DNA of 64,000 bases from Gonocerus acuteangulatus. Lineage: Eukaryota; Arthropoda; Insecta; Hemiptera; Coreidae. The stretch covers positions 71,048,232 to 71,112,231 of the forward strand of contig OX328130.1 of assembly GCA_946811695.1 (NCBI GenBank), given 5' to 3'. The notes under the pieces are model-generated. The model did not search any database, was not told where the DNA came from, and saw nothing but the letters and a program-made list of their open reading frames with translations. Shown one piece after another: positions 1 through 33,600 of the stretch. Every line of letters begins with the position of its first letter. The first letter of the stretch is position 1. The translations under genes were made by a program, and so were the position numbers.

Positions 1-116
1 ATTGAGTTTTGAAAATCCTTTTCTTTACCAGTATATAGAGCACATTTTGGGCTTGTAAAATCAACTGTTATCTCAAAATCGTAAAAATGGTGATTTGATT
101 TTTTGATTCTAGATGC

Positions 117-119
<3 letters not shown>

Positions 120-160
<41 letters not shown>
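120..160. repeat. (TA)n microsatellite
   Basis: This is a perfect alternating TA array ending exactly where the 161-2456 transposon begins. A second TA array follows the right end of that transposon, so the element probably inserted into one TA-rich target. The first 119 bases of the window hold no recognisable gene. Confidence 0.9.
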
Positions 161-163
<3 letters not shown>

Positions 164-633
164 GGTGTCCCGTAAATGTCTAGTCATATTGTGAGGGGTG
201 ATAGAAGACCCTTAGGGGAACAAAAAATGTTCTATGACGATTTCCCGAATTCTCGCCCATAAGGGAGAAAACGTCGTTTTATCGTTTTTTTAAGACAAAC
301 GTGATTTTTAGAAGAATAATCGTTGTAGCTCCGGTCCAGGTGGTTCTACTGGAAAGAAAGTGAAACCAATCGAAAGCTGAGTAAATTTACTATAAGACTA
401 GTTGGGAGTAAACGTAAAAATAAATTAATTTAAGTATGTCAATCTAACCAGAAGAAAGCTATTCTAAGTTTCCTGACTTTTTCTTCATATTTCTTAACAG
501 CGTTGCTCTTCAACGGGCTGGATCTGAGATTTCCGGCTTTCAGGAAAACGTCTTCATTTAATCAGCTTTCCATTCATGTATCACAACCCTGTGTTATTGA
601 ATTATTTGGACGACTTAAGAACAAAAGTTTAAA
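161..633. repeat. Left terminal inverted repeat, 473 bp
   Basis: The sequence from CAGGGTGTCC inward to AAAAGTTTAAA is matched in reverse complement by 1984-2456, with only scattered substitutions (for example tagaagaccc against tagaggaccc). Confidence 0.9.
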
Positions 634-800
634 AAAAAACATGGATATGTGAAAAGAAAATTAAATTTTCTTCTTTAGTTTATTCAAATAGCTTAAAAGA
701 AATATTTATTTTTATAAACATTAACTTTAATATTAAGTAAATATTTACTTAAAAAAATTAATTTCACAAAAAAAAATCATATTTATTTTAATTTTTTAAA

Positions 801-1847
801 TTATTGTAACTGCTCAAAATGAGCTCCTCCTTCTACCCTACATAATCTACTTTTTCTAAGAACTGCATCTCCTGCTCTTCTTATTTCCATTTTCTCCCTC
901 TTCATCTCACATTTAAGAATGATTTTGTTCTCTAAATCCTCCCTGGTATCCACTGCCTCACTATAGACCATTGTCTTCAATTTTCCCCATAAATAGAAAT
1001 CCGAGGAGATGGCCTTAATGAACCCCAACCACACATTAACCTGCAAAATTATTATTTTTATCCAGATAACTATTTGAACAAATTTTTATGGGTATTTACA
1101 ATTAAAAAACAAATGTTTTACCTTGAATTGATACTGATGGCTACGCTTGTGAACCGCCCTAGGATTCTCGTGAGCCCATGTGTGGTTGTTGTGGTAATTA
1201 AATATACCATCTCTAATAAATAAGATGTACATTGAGATTTATTTGCACTAATAAGTCTTTCCCATGAAATAAACATTTTGAAATTTATACCTTGTAAAAG
1301 TGGATTCATCTGTCCACAAAATGTTTCTTAAAAACTGTGGTTCTTCGTCTACTTTATTAATTAACCACTTACAAAAATCTGTTCTCGCACGTCGGTCCCT
1401 CTCAAGCAAAGGATGGATGGGGTTGAAATGATAAGGATATCTGAAACAATCGTGACGTTTCACTAATACAATTCATAAATATGTAAATGATAGATACAAA
1501 TAACAAATGTCTTGGCAATACCTGTTGTCTTCCTGCAAAGCGCGATGTACTGCCATACGCGACACACCTAGCCTTGTGGAAGCTCTCCTCACACTCAATG
1601 TTGGGTCAACATCAAAGGAATTTAACACCACTGCATCTTGTCTTTGTTGAGGACGGCCAGGTGGCCTGGCCGGTTAAAACATCCCAGTCTCACCCGAACG
1701 ACGGTAGACATCCAGAATAGTCTGATAATAGGGCAGTCGCCTTCGAGGAAATCGCCTACCGTATTCCTCTACTGCCCCCCTACCGCTTCCGTTGGCAACA
1801 CCGTAACAAAATATCATATCTCGGTACTCAATATTTGAAAACGGCAT
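801..1847 (-). pseudogene. Spliced, defective DDE transposase of the 161-2456 element
   Basis: The gene reads as four exons joined by GT-AG introns with compatible phases: 1847-1522, 1440-1291, 1212-1122 and 1040-801. Exon 1 has a helix-turn-helix type N-terminus (ending RMAVHRALQEDN) and one in-frame TAA in the linker (after ETGMF). Exon 2 carries the first catalytic motif ILWTDESTFT. Exon 3 continues with GIFNYHNNHTW. Exon 4 begins VNVWLGF but passes straight from LWGKLK to a C-terminal-looking tail (VDTREDLENKI... GGAHFEQL). The region that should hold the second Asp and the third acidic residue is therefore missing. The protein would be catalytically dead. Family membership is inferred from these motifs. 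Confidence 0.75.
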
Positions 1848-1983
1848 TTTCTACTGACAATACTCTAACTACTGTAACCTGATATCAATAGGTCAGAACC
1901 ATGTCTAGGATTTGTTTGGTTTCTTCTAGGCTCCAGGGATTATCGAGATAAGAGTGATCAAGCCGGTAATAGAACTGTTTTCT

Positions 1984-2453
1984 TTTAAACTTTTGTTCTT
2001 AAGTCGTCCAAATAATTCAATAACACAGGGTTGTGATACATGAATGGAAAGCTGATTAAATGAAGAAGTTTTCCTGAAAGCCGGAAATCTCAGATCCAGC
2101 CCGTTGAAGAGCAACGCTGTTAAGAAATATGAAGAAAAAGTCAGGAAACTTAGAATAGCTTTCTTCTGGTTAGATTGACATACTTACATTAATTTATTTT
2201 TACGTTTATTCCTAACTAGTCTTATAGTAAATTTACTCAGCTTTCGATTGGTTTCACTTTCTTTCCAGTAGAACCACCTGGGCCGGAGCTACAAAGATTA
2301 TTCTTCTAAAAATCACGTTTGTCTTAAAAAAACGATAAAACAACGTTTTCTCCCTTATGGGCGAGAATTCGGGAAATCGTCATAGAACATTTTTTGTTCC
2401 CCTAAGGGTCCTCTATCACCCCTCACAATATGACTAGACATTTACGGGACACC

Positions 2454-2456
<3 letters not shown>
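1984..2456. repeat. Right terminal inverted repeat, 473 bp
   Basis: This is the reverse complement of 161-633. Its outer tip GGACACCCTG is followed by a (TA)n array. Confidence 0.9.

Positions 2457-2501
<45 letters not shown>
2457..2501. repeat. (TA)n microsatellite
   Basis: A TA array directly abuts the right end of the 161-2456 transposon. Confidence 0.9.
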
Positions 2502-2505
<4 letters not shown>

Positions 2506-3168
2506 TCTTCCGTACTTTTCTTGTGGCCACAAAAAAAAAAATCGACTCCTAGAAACCTCACCTTAATTCCCCCAGCTGGTTGTTTGGTGTACGGTGGACT
2601 TTCTGTCGATCTCGAGGCAAAACTCAAACGCCTCATGAGCTGTTTCATTCGTTTTATCGTCGGGATCCCCAGAGACTCCCACATATCACATTTCTACCAG
2701 GAGCTAAAGTGCCAATTCCCTCTTTATCGTCGACAGTACTTCCTCGGCTCAGTCCATCCTTAAGACCATCCCATATATCTTTCATTTCCTCAAATTCGAA
2801 ATAATTGACTCTGCTTTGGTTTTAAAGAAAGTTACTGAGCTGAAAATAGTAAAAATACTGTAAACTCTGTATCAATCATATTCTATAGAAGTTTTTAATA
2901 AATAAAATTATTATAAAAACAAATTCGGAAGAACACAATTTTTACTATAAATCAATCAGGTATTATTAGTGATATATTTTTGCATGTGTATATTTTTGTT
3001 GTATTTCTTGAAGGTACTTTGCATATTTCTTCTTCACATTAGTAAGCACAGTAAAGAATTGTAATTTTGTGAAAAATATTTTATTTTCTTAGACTATGAT
3101 GTAGATAGAAAAGCAGTTGACTAGTAAACCTTACACAACACACCTATTTTTTAGATATTATGTTTCAC
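2502..3168. other. No gene recognised
   Basis: AT-rich sequence with short open frames only. No conserved protein motif, splice-flanked exon or clear repeat was seen. Confidence 0.5.
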
Positions 3169-3900
3169 GTTGTTTATTTATTTATTTATTTTACTTTAAG
3201 AGCTGCACAGCAATGGTGATCTGCCCTAAAAGAATTAATATAAAATATAATAAATAAAATAATAAATTATAAGCTAAGGATCAGTAACAAAATTAAAGGG
3301 TACGGAAAATGAAATGAAGAAAAGAATAATAATAAAAAATAAAAAAGAAATATGTAAGGAATTAATAAAATAAAAAAAAAATACAGAATTAAACTTATAA
3401 TTTTAAAGGTTTTATTTTTTCCATTTATTTATTTGAAATCTGTACAATTTTTAGCAGTACAATAATCAAGTCTGTTCATGCAGATATTATGTACAATTTG
3501 ACAAAAACGGTAAAAGTAAAATAAAATAAAAGAAAAAATAATACAAAATATGGAAGAAGACAACCACTGTTGGCACTTCCAGAGATGTCTTGCTAAATGT
3601 TTTAATGGTTACGATAAGATCAGATGATTAGATTGTCTCGAGGCCACTGTCTCTTGAGCCGCCTGGGAGGATTGTCTGGATGGGATTGGGATGATAAGGA
3701 TAGACCTTCAGGATTAGGATGGTAAGACAATTTGGAGTGGAACATTTGGAATCGGGTTTTAGCAAGGTCTAGGACAAATGGGATTTTGAGGTCATTGTAA
3801 TTTTAACGGTAATAATAAATAGTAGTAATATATTTGCGGAGTTGATATCTGAGGAATATTATCCTGAAATAAGAAACTTTGACTTGGGAGTAATGTTTGG
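3169..3900 (-). repeat. Dispersed repeat beside a LINE fragment
   Basis: Positions about 3420-3800 (ATCTGTACAATTTTTAGCAG, then a GGAGGATTGTCTGGATGGG block and GACAATTTGGAGTGGAAC) recur in the same orientation at about 25390-26045. The segment lies directly downstream, on the minus strand, of the LINE RNase H fragment at 3906-4480. It may be the 3' non-coding part of the same LINE, but that link is an inference. Confidence 0.5.
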
Positions 3901-3905
3901 TATAA

Positions 3906-4480
3906 TTATATTTTATTGTATGTCTTTGTCGTCTTTAAGTATGTCAGTATGGTATCAATGTGGGGGCTCCTATCAGATAACAGTTCACTGAGGCTTCGAG
4001 GAATCTGTAAGTTGTCTCTTTTAAGGCAGTCTGTTAGTAAGTGTTTTACAGTTAAAGGTACGTTGCATGCCTCACATAGTGGTTTGTCTTGTCTTGTGAA
4101 GAGGTACGAATGGGTGAGTCGTGTATGTCCGATTCTAAGTCGTGTTAGTATTACTTCGTCGCGTCTTGTCCTTAGTTCACCTGACGAGTATGGTTTTATA
4201 CTGCACTTTACTTCCCTGAGGTTGTTATCTTGTGTGCAGTACCACATTGCTTGCCATCTATTCAGTATAGTGTGTGTTATTTTTGTTTGTAAGTCTTGTG
4301 ATGTAAGTAAGTACTGGTCAAGTGGTCGGCTAGTTGTAGCAAGTTTTGCCTGTTCGTCTGCTTTTGAAGTCTCTCCAAGGTTCTCATGACCAGGAACCCA
4401 CACCATTGTTACCATTGTGTGTGAGTCTTTTAGTCTCGATAGTTCTTGTAAAATTTGAACGAGGATCGGGTTGTTAATGT
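3906..4480 (-). pseudogene. 5'-truncated Jockey-like LINE: RNase H end and C-terminus
   Basis: A minus-strand reading frame runs from about 4480 to a stop at 3906. Its start is open-ended (NPILVQILQELSRL precedes the first Met at 4415). It contains the RNase H C-terminal signature VWVPGHENLGETSKADEQAK, a basic segment, LTRLRIGHTRLTHSYL, and the metal-binding tail CEACNVPLTVKHLLTDC. That order is typical of ORF2 C-termini in Jockey-clade non-LTR retrotransposons. The reverse transcriptase and endonuclease domains are absent. It is a dead fragment. Confidence 0.8.
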
Positions 4481-4594
4481 TTTATGATTATTATTATCGC
4501 AATTAACTTGATCCCATTATTTTAATACTATTGTAATTAGCATTTTCTTCAGCCTACCTAGTAGATACCGAAGAACCCCCTCTACAAATTTATA

Positions 4595-5455
4595 CTGGGT
4601 GCCCCAAATAAGACTGGTCAAACTAATTTTAAAAATTTATCAAAATGCCAGAGGTAAACGTTAAAGGGCTTGGCCTAAGCTTTCAAAATATGTCGATCAT
4701 TTAACTAATTTACTATTTTATTTCATTTTTTTTGGAAGTTAAGGAAAAAGTATCTCAAAGTCATATATCACACATTCATAACCGACCTCTGTAAGAGCCT
4801 AAAAACTTTTTTAATTTAAAACAATAAAGTTTGAATCGCACGAAACTCATTCGATTTTAAAGATATCGAAGTGCGGTTTGCAGCAAAGGTTTTTGTTTTG
4901 TTTTTTAATTCCCTACAAAATTATGTGCATAAATATAGGGGTCATCTGCATTCCCCAACATTTTATCTAGCGCCGAGCGCACATGCGCGGTAAATATGTT
5001 AAATAGTCGACATATTTAGAAAGCTTAAGTGAAGCCCTACAACGTTTTCCTGTGGCATATTTTTTGGAAGTTAAGGCAAAAATATCTCAAAGTCATATAT
5101 CACACATTCATAACCGACCTCTGTAAGAGTCTAAAAACTTTTTTAATTTAAAACAATAAAGTTTGAATCGCACGAAACTCATTCGATTTTAAAGATATCG
5201 AAGTGCGGTTTGCGGCAAAGGTTTTTGTTTTTTTTTTTAATTCCCTACAAAATTATGTGCATAAATATAGGGGTCATCTGCATTCCCCAACATTTTATCT
5301 AGCGCCGAGCGCACATGCGCGGTAAATATTTTAAATAGTCGACATATTTAGAAAGCTTAAGCGAAGCCCTACAACGTTTTCCTGTGGCATATTTTTTTTC
5401 AGACCAACCGTTTGGCCGCAAAATTAGTTTGAGCCGTCTTATTTTGGACACCCAG
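4595..5455. mobile_element. 861-bp MITE with TA target duplication and internal tandem duplication
   Basis: The ends are inverted repeats of about 40 bp (CTGGGTGCCCCAAATAAGAC and its counterpart GTCTTATTTTGGACACCCAG), each flanked by TA. The interior holds no transposase. It contains two direct copies of a 332-bp unit, roughly 4731-5062 and 5063-5394. Both begin TTGGAAGTTAAGG and include GTCATATATCACACATTCAT and AGCGCCGAGCGCACATGCGC. The copies differ at only a few positions. Confidence 0.8.
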
Positions 5456-5458
5456 TAA

Positions 5459-5471
5459 ATACATACATACA

Positions 5472-5560
<89 letters not shown>
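5459..5560. repeat. TA/CATA then GA microsatellite
   Basis: ATACATACAT and TATA tracts run into an AG dinucleotide array. Confidence 0.85.
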
Positions 5561-5562
<2 letters not shown>

Positions 5563-6390
5563 ATTTCTACGGGGTTAATTTCAGGATCTAGTAGGAAGAA
5601 TTCATGAAAATTTGAAGAAATTATTTTTCTTTTTTCTTTTTTTTTTTCTTTTTTTCAAATTTATTTATTTATTATAAATTCAAATTAAATTTTCAAAAAG
5701 TCTTTCCTGAGTGCAACTTCTGATCTAAATGTAGCAAGGCGAACCTATCTTTTATGGAGCATGCCTTTCAGCGGTAAGGCTATTCAACTATTTTTTCAAT
5801 GATTTACGTTTTTTTTCGAAACCCCGCTCGGAGGTAGAAATGAAGTTTCCTTATGTGGATGAGTATGCTTCGTGTGCAGGTAGCTCTGTTCATAAATGAA
5901 TAATTTCTTCTACTAAAAACAAATTTAAAACTAAGCGTCATATTTAGAAAGAATATAGCCGTTGCTTGGTGTGACAACAGTGCACATGTGCTCGCAATCA
6001 TTCCGCGGACATCAGTTAGAAAGCGCTTGTAGCAAAAATGGCGGCTGGTCAACAGATGACCCGATTTTGATGGTTGTGGTGCCAACAAACAAAACTCTTT
6101 CGTTTGACGTATCTTTTATAACTGTTAGTTTAGTGTAATATGTATTACAAAAGTGTTAAAATCTTGATATTCATTTTGAAACACTTCAAGTATCATAACA
6201 TTCCAATATTCTTAATTAGGGTTTGCTGGGACTGGTAAGATCTGCGCACTCCGTGACTAAAGTCGTGGTTTTCATTTCCTCAAGCGAAGGCGTGGCTTTT
6301 CTTTTTAAAAATAACTTACCCGACTAGAAAAGGTTGGAGACCGTTAGAAACCCCGTCCCAAAAAGCTTTGTAACTTATAAATGTGCGCAT
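5561..6390. other. No gene recognised; possible degenerate SINE A at about 6277-6375
   Basis: Most of the stretch is anonymous. At about 6277-6375 the text GGCGTGGCTTTTCTTTTTAA, ACTAGAAAAGG and AACCCCGTCC resembles the body of the SINE A family seen intact at 25432-25664, in plus orientation and strongly decayed. Confidence 0.4.
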
Positions 6391-6664
6391 GGGCGTATAT
6401 AGAAAATAATTTCGGAGGAGGCTGGGAAAAGTTCGGGGGGGGGAAGGCTGAGACCATTTCCGGTGTATGGAATACTAACAATTTAGATCTTGGAAGAGTT
6501 TTAGCTAACTAAAATGCTATTACACCCAAAATAGAATATTTTTTTAGGAACTAAATGATCTTATTTAATTTATTTTTAACGGTTTTATGACATTTTTACC
6601 GATCAAATCAAAATTTTGGGGAGGCTGCAGCCCCTAGCCCCCTCCCCCTTATATACGACCATGA
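6391..6664. mobile_element. Degraded MITE of the CATGGGCGTATATAG family
   Basis: It begins GGGCGTATATAGAAAATAAT and ends CTTATATACGACCATGAACG. The interior contains CCATTTCCGG, GAATACTAACAATTTAGA and TTTTTACCGATCAAATC. The same text is found in the copy at 14979-15393 and, partly, at 40660-40827. There is no coding capacity. Confidence 0.65.
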
Positions 6665-6902
6665 ACGGGCGTTAAAATTTAAAAAAAAAAACATTTAATG
6701 TGACATTTGTTAGCCAATGGATTACTACTGTATCCGTTTTGTTTCAGAAAAATATAGAAACACTATTTTATGATTATTTTGTGCACCTGTACCATAGAAC
6801 TTGTCGTCATTGAGTAAAACAAAGCATGATTTAGATTTGAGCACAGTAGAATAAATTGAAATATCCAAACAAATATAAATATTTTGGGGAATTGATGACC
6901 AG

Positions 6903-28267
<21,365 letters not shown>

Positions 28268-29375
28268 TAACTCTTGAACTAATCAAAACATAAAATGGAT
28301 GTAAATATTATACATTAAGTTTAATTTGTAGAATTTAAGCTTTGTTAAATTGTATTATTAAGCATATTAATTTTATAAATTGTTTGATTGTATTTTAACG
28401 ATATATATTTTTATATTTAAATACAATGACAATGAAGTTGGCAAAATTACTTATGTTTTAAATTGTGATGATTTTAATATATTTTGTATCTTAATTATAT
28501 GTGATATAGTTTTATTGATCCTGTTTCTTGTCCGGCATATAATAAAGAATAGAAAATATTGATTACATCACAGAACAAAGAAATAAAAAAAAAAATAACA
28601 AAAATTATTGAACTATTTTTTATAAAAATATTATACATTATACATAACAGTGTTGTTTACGTAATACATACAAACTAAGGAACGTAAAGTTCACATTAGT
28701 TTTCTGTTAAAAATTATTCTAATCAGAGGTTTTGTACATTTTTGTATAACATGTTTTATATTATTTTATGCACAAAACATTGTATAATGGTGTTGTTACT
28801 TTTATATTTGAGCTGAGTGAAATCTTTCCTCATTTAATTTTATAGTTACATTCTAACGACCTTTGTTTGATGAGCTCTGTGATCTGTGAATTTGTCCGGT
28901 TTACTGTTTACAGAATTAAATGTTATTATTCGGAGCATATTCTTATTTTTATAAATGTTATTAGATGAGATAAGCTTCTTTTGATTCATTATCAGAATTG
29001 GGCTTTACATTTTGAATGAGTCATGCAATGAAATAATAAAATTTTGGTCAAAAATGAAGTGTTCAAATTTATTATATCCTTTATCACATAATAAAGAATG
29101 GTGTCACATTTGTTTCACAATTATCAGCCTTTCACATTTCATTTATGACGTTATGAACACTTTTTACAATTTCAGTTCCAGGATGTTTTTTTAATTTACT
29201 TATATTGTTGTTATTGGATTCCATTCTTGAAGACATTATTGCAGTGTAAAGACATAGAACTCAAGTTCTTTCAACATTTTATGAAAATGATATTTATTGT
29301 GGAAATCCTTGTTGCACCCATATGTTCTCATGAAACAGTGGACAAAATGCAATTTTTATATGAAATGAAAACTTT
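28268..29375 (+). other. Probable CRAL-TRIO 3' UTR and AT-rich intergenic DNA
   Basis: AATAAA at 28541-28546 is a plausible polyadenylation signal about 275 bp after the stop. No other gene is visible up to the SINE A copy. Confidence 0.45.
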
Positions 29376-29580
29376 TATTTATTTAAATTTTAACGTCCAT
29401 TATAATTAACTTAGAATTTTAGGACGGGTTATCTATAGGTAACCACTCTTTTCTAGCCAGGATAGGGCTGATGCTTTTTCTTTTTTCTAAAGAAAAGCCA
29501 CCCCTAGTGGGAATCAAACCCACGACCCATGTCACGGAGTGTTAAGTGCTCACACCTAACACTCACGGCCACCGGGCCTC
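29376..29580 (-). mobile_element. SINE A copy
   Basis: GACGGGTTATCTATAGGTAA, TTTCTAGCCAGGATAGGG and GTGGGAATCAAACCCACGAC read as SINE A in reverse. The tRNA-like head is at the right end (GGCCACCGGGC). Confidence 0.8.
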
Positions 29581-29737
29581 TTTTTATTCTAATTCCAGTG
29601 CACATTTTTCTCAGGAATAATTTGACATTGAATAAAATGGCTTAATCAGTTTTTGCTGACTTATTATTAGCATTATAACATTTTAATGTTTTCAGTAATG
29701 ACAAAGGGTGAAAAAATATGAGTATTTCTAAGGGCTG

Positions 29738-30348
29738 TGTTTACGATTGTGGTCACTCTACCATTTTTTATATGGTTTAGAGTAGACCACTGGTGGTGAA
29801 GGACTGCAGAGATTTGTACATAGGTTAAATTTAAAATCAGGATTTATTTTGGAAAATATAATTAATTAGATGGGGGTGTAAAGCCAAAAGCAGGAACATA
29901 TTTATTGTTATTGGGTTAGTTAAATTTTGAACATGGGAATGATGAGCTGCTGCTGAGGGTTGAACTGTTGAATGGTTTTGCTGGATCTTCATAAATGATA
30001 AATTAAGAGAGGTACCCGGTGTCTTGACGATTATGTGTTTAAGCATGATGTATAAGCCCTGTAATGTGCTGCATTTTCTTGTTCCTCCAATCCTGGTGGG
30101 CTGGCCAACACCATTTCCTGCTCCCTTCGCTCGGCCTGGGTGGCTTAGATGTTTACTCCTCCATCATTGGTGTGTAAAACTTGGGGAGAGAAAAAAAAGA
30201 TGCTCCACACTTTGTCTGCTTGGTGACTATATCTTCCCAACTTGTCTTTGCGTGCCGTTCGTACTGCCGCGGGCAAATAGTTCCCGGGCACACCGCTAGG
30301 TGGCAGCACCTCACGGGGTATGTTTCGTTGAGCGGCTTTCCGCGAACA
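29738..30348 (-). repeat. 3' LTR of the BEL/Pao element
   Basis: 611 bp. On the minus strand it is preceded by the purine-rich AGGTGGGCGGTT. Confidence 0.9.
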
Positions 30349-30653
30349 AACCGCCCACCTAAATTAGTTTAAGCTAATTTACAATTCAAAAGAAAAATAC
30401 AAAATAATACAATGGTACATGCAAGTTTGTTGATAAATAGTTCAACCTACAAATACAGTTTCACAGAGGTGAGAAAAGTATGTAAACAAAAATACAATAA
30501 TGAGAATAAAAACTTCTAATATGTGGCATTAAATAGGTGTACCAAATACAAATTGAAACTGCTTCCAAAAAAAAAATGTTTAAAATAAGGACAAAGTAAA
30601 CAAATTCCATAATGAAAAAGAATAACAAAAACAAAAGAGCCAAACTTGGACAT

Positions 30654-33600
30654 TCAACTAGCTGAAGGATCTTCCGTTTCAGCGTGAAATAAAGGAACAA
30701 GGGACGTAACTGCCCTAGTTAAAGTCTTACCGGTGGGGGTTAGGACATCCACAACGCGAATGATTCCGTCGCGACCAGGGTAGATGAATGTGACTCGTCC
30801 TACGGGCCGTTGTCCTAGAAGTGGTCTTCTTTCCACAAGGATCACGAGGTCTCCCGATTTGATGATGGGTTGAAATCTTCCTGGGTGAATTCTTCAATCT
30901 GCCGCCCACCCTGAGGATCCCCTGTTCATCGAAGAAAGGTGAAATGTGGACATAATCTGTCCCCTTTTTCATCGAGGCATCCTTGTGCAACTGTTGTGGC
31001 ATTGATGTGAACTTTAAAGGAGATACTTTGGTTTTGCCTTTGACAAACGAGACCTTGACTTCGCCATCTGAGCTCATGGAGTGCAAGTATAAAGCAGCGC
31101 TGTATCCCTTGGATGATGCATCACAGAAGCCAACTAAGCGGCGAACAGCTAGGGGTATGTATGTGATGTATTGTGGAATCGAGATAGAAGACAGGACTAG
31201 CCAATCGGTTGTAAGTTCCATCCAGGCGACTTCGAGATCGTGTGGGAGTTCTTCGTCCCAGTCGGTCTTCGCTTTCCAGACCTCTTGGAGCAATGACTTG
31301 GCGATGAAGACTACAGGAGCAAGCAGTCCAAGTGGGTCAAAGATACGCGATATTGACGACAGCATGTGCCGTTTAGTGACCGGACAAGGATGAGGGGGTT
31401 TGACCGAATAGGAAAAGGAATCATTTGATGAACGCCAAAGTAGACCTAATATTTTGGTGGAGTCGTCGATTCTGATGGCTACAGATTCGCTATGTAGTTC
31501 TTTGGCAGGAAGAAGCATTGGTTCGGTCGAAGCCCACTTGCTGAGGGTAAATCCGCCTTTTGCGAATAAACCGCATAACTGGTTTTGAAGTAGAAGAGCT
31601 TCTTCTAGGGTGTCAGCTCCGCTGCACAGGTCGTCAACGTAGCAGTTCTCTAAAACGCGACTTGCGGCTAAGGGGAATTCTGACCCATGGATTTCTACAA
31701 GTCGCCTTACGGTTCGAAGTGCTTGATATGCGCTTGACTTAAGCCCATATGTTACGGTATTGAGCTCCATTACCTGAATTGCCTTGTTGGGTGAATCGCG
31801 CCACAGGATGTGCTGGAATTTTCTGTCTTCTTCGTGAACGACAACTTGGCGATACATCTTAACCATATCCGCACATAGAGGAATGGCATAGAGGCGAAAA
31901 CGGATCAGAATGTTGCACAAATCTTCTTGAAGCTTGGGTCCCGATAGGAGTGCGTCATTGAGACTGTAACCTGATGACGAAGGGCATGACGCATCGAAAA
32001 CTACCCTCAGCTTCATGTCGCCGTGGGGGCCCTCCTGCCAAACGCCATGGTGAGGGATGATGTACGTGGACTTAGTTGTTGCAGGTGACATATGTCCGAG
32101 GTCCCTGTATTCCTGCATGAATTCGGAATATTTATGAAAAAACTCGGGATCCTTTCGGAATCTAGTTTCCAGAGCGTAGAAACGGCGGTATGCAATATCT
32201 CTGTTGTCGCCGATCGGAACGCCTTCCTTGAAGGGCAGTCTCACTATAAATCGTCCCTCGTCATCTCGAGAAAGTGTCTTCGAGTAAAATTCCTCGCAAT
32301 AGGCATCTTCGGGGTCGGTTCGGTCAACAGGTTTGGGCTCTTCAATCTCCCAAAACAACTTCATGTCATCCTCAATTGAATGGTGCCTTTCGATAAAGAA
32401 TGAGTGGTGTGAGCTAGAGGGTTGATCATTCAATGTGCCGGTGACAACGAGTCCGAATGTGGTGGGCAACAATGACAAACCGTCGATGTCAGAGGGCTTA
32501 GATGCGCCGGAAATAATTTGATGGAAGACATCTCCTCCTAACAGTATGTCGATGGGTTTAGACTCTCCAAATTGGTGATCGGCCAAGGGTAAATCCATTA
32601 GCTTGCTGGAAAGGGATGTTGGCAGGCTGATGCTTGGCAAATTAGATGTAATGTGGTCGATGACCAACGGTGTCACCTTTAATTCTTTGTCTCCAACGAG
32701 TGGGCGTAAAACGCAGTGTGTGGATCCTTTTACTAGGTGCGCTGGTAGGGTTGATCCTGCGAGGCTTGTGATGGACACCTTGGAAGGGCAAATCTTAGCA
32801 TCTATCTTCTTTGCGAGAGAGGAAGTGATGAAGGTATTTTGACTGCCTGAGTCGAGGAGAGCGTGTGCGGTGTGGAAATCACCTCTTGAACCTCTAATCA
32901 AAGTGCGCACGGTTCCGAGGAGTACGGTGCTCCTTGAGCATGATTTCTGGGCTGAGCCAAAACCGATGAAGGACTTGTCTTGAGTGTCTGCAACTGGAGA
33001 TCGTCTTTTGTCATGAGCCGGTTCCTCATCCTTGGTGACTCCACGATCATCTCGATGGATCAGCGAATGATGTTTATTCCTGCAGTAGATGCAGCGAAAT
33101 TTGGAACGGCAGTTTCCTACTCTGTGCCCTTTTTTTAAACAGTTGAAACACACCTTCCAAGAACGTATTATCGATGCCCGTTGCTCTACAGGAAGTTTCT
33201 TAAATCTTTCGCACTTCGCACAGGTGTGGGCGCCTTGGCAGAAAAGGCATTGAACGGGCTTAGGACTGGTTTCTCGGGACTTAGAACTTTGAGAATCCGA
33301 GGAATCGCTGCTGGTGTGAAATGAAACCGCTTTATACCGCGGGGAGTTTCTGTTGGAGCGGCTAACGCTAGAGTTCGAGGAGGACCTACTACTTGAGCCT
33401 GTTCCTGATACATCCTCCGACATCTTGAGGGCGAGTTTCCTTTGGCGAATGAATGTTATTACGTCCTCAGTTTTCGGAAGGTCCTTGCTGGACTCTCGAG
33501 ACAATTCGAATTGTTTCCTCGTTTCAGCGTCAAGAGCGCGCAGGGCTAATGTGGACAATATGAATTCGCAAGGATTCTCGAGTTTGAGAGAGTTAAAGGC

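Larger units (their letters stand above)
161..2456 (-). mobile_element. Tc1/mariner-superfamily DNA transposon with 473-bp terminal inverted repeats
   Basis: The outer ends read CAGGGTGTCC and GGACACCCTG. They are the tips of two near-perfect inverted repeats, 161-633 and 1984-2456, each 473 bp by coordinates. TA dinucleotides flank both ends, fitting TA-target insertion. The central 1.35 kb carries a minus-strand transposase gene that is interrupted and internally deleted, so this copy is not autonomous although its ends look complete. TIRs of this length are long for Tc1/mariner elements. The exact family within the superfamily was not determined. Confidence 0.85.

Noticed and set aside
2442..2684. 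Open frames made of (IY)n over TA arrays (also at 10769-11119, 38398-38662 and 62140-62379)
   Set aside because: Translations of microsatellites; no coding signal.
30024..30299. 91-aa open frame repeated at 35751-36026
   Set aside because: Both copies lie in the BEL LTRs; LTR sequence, not a gene.
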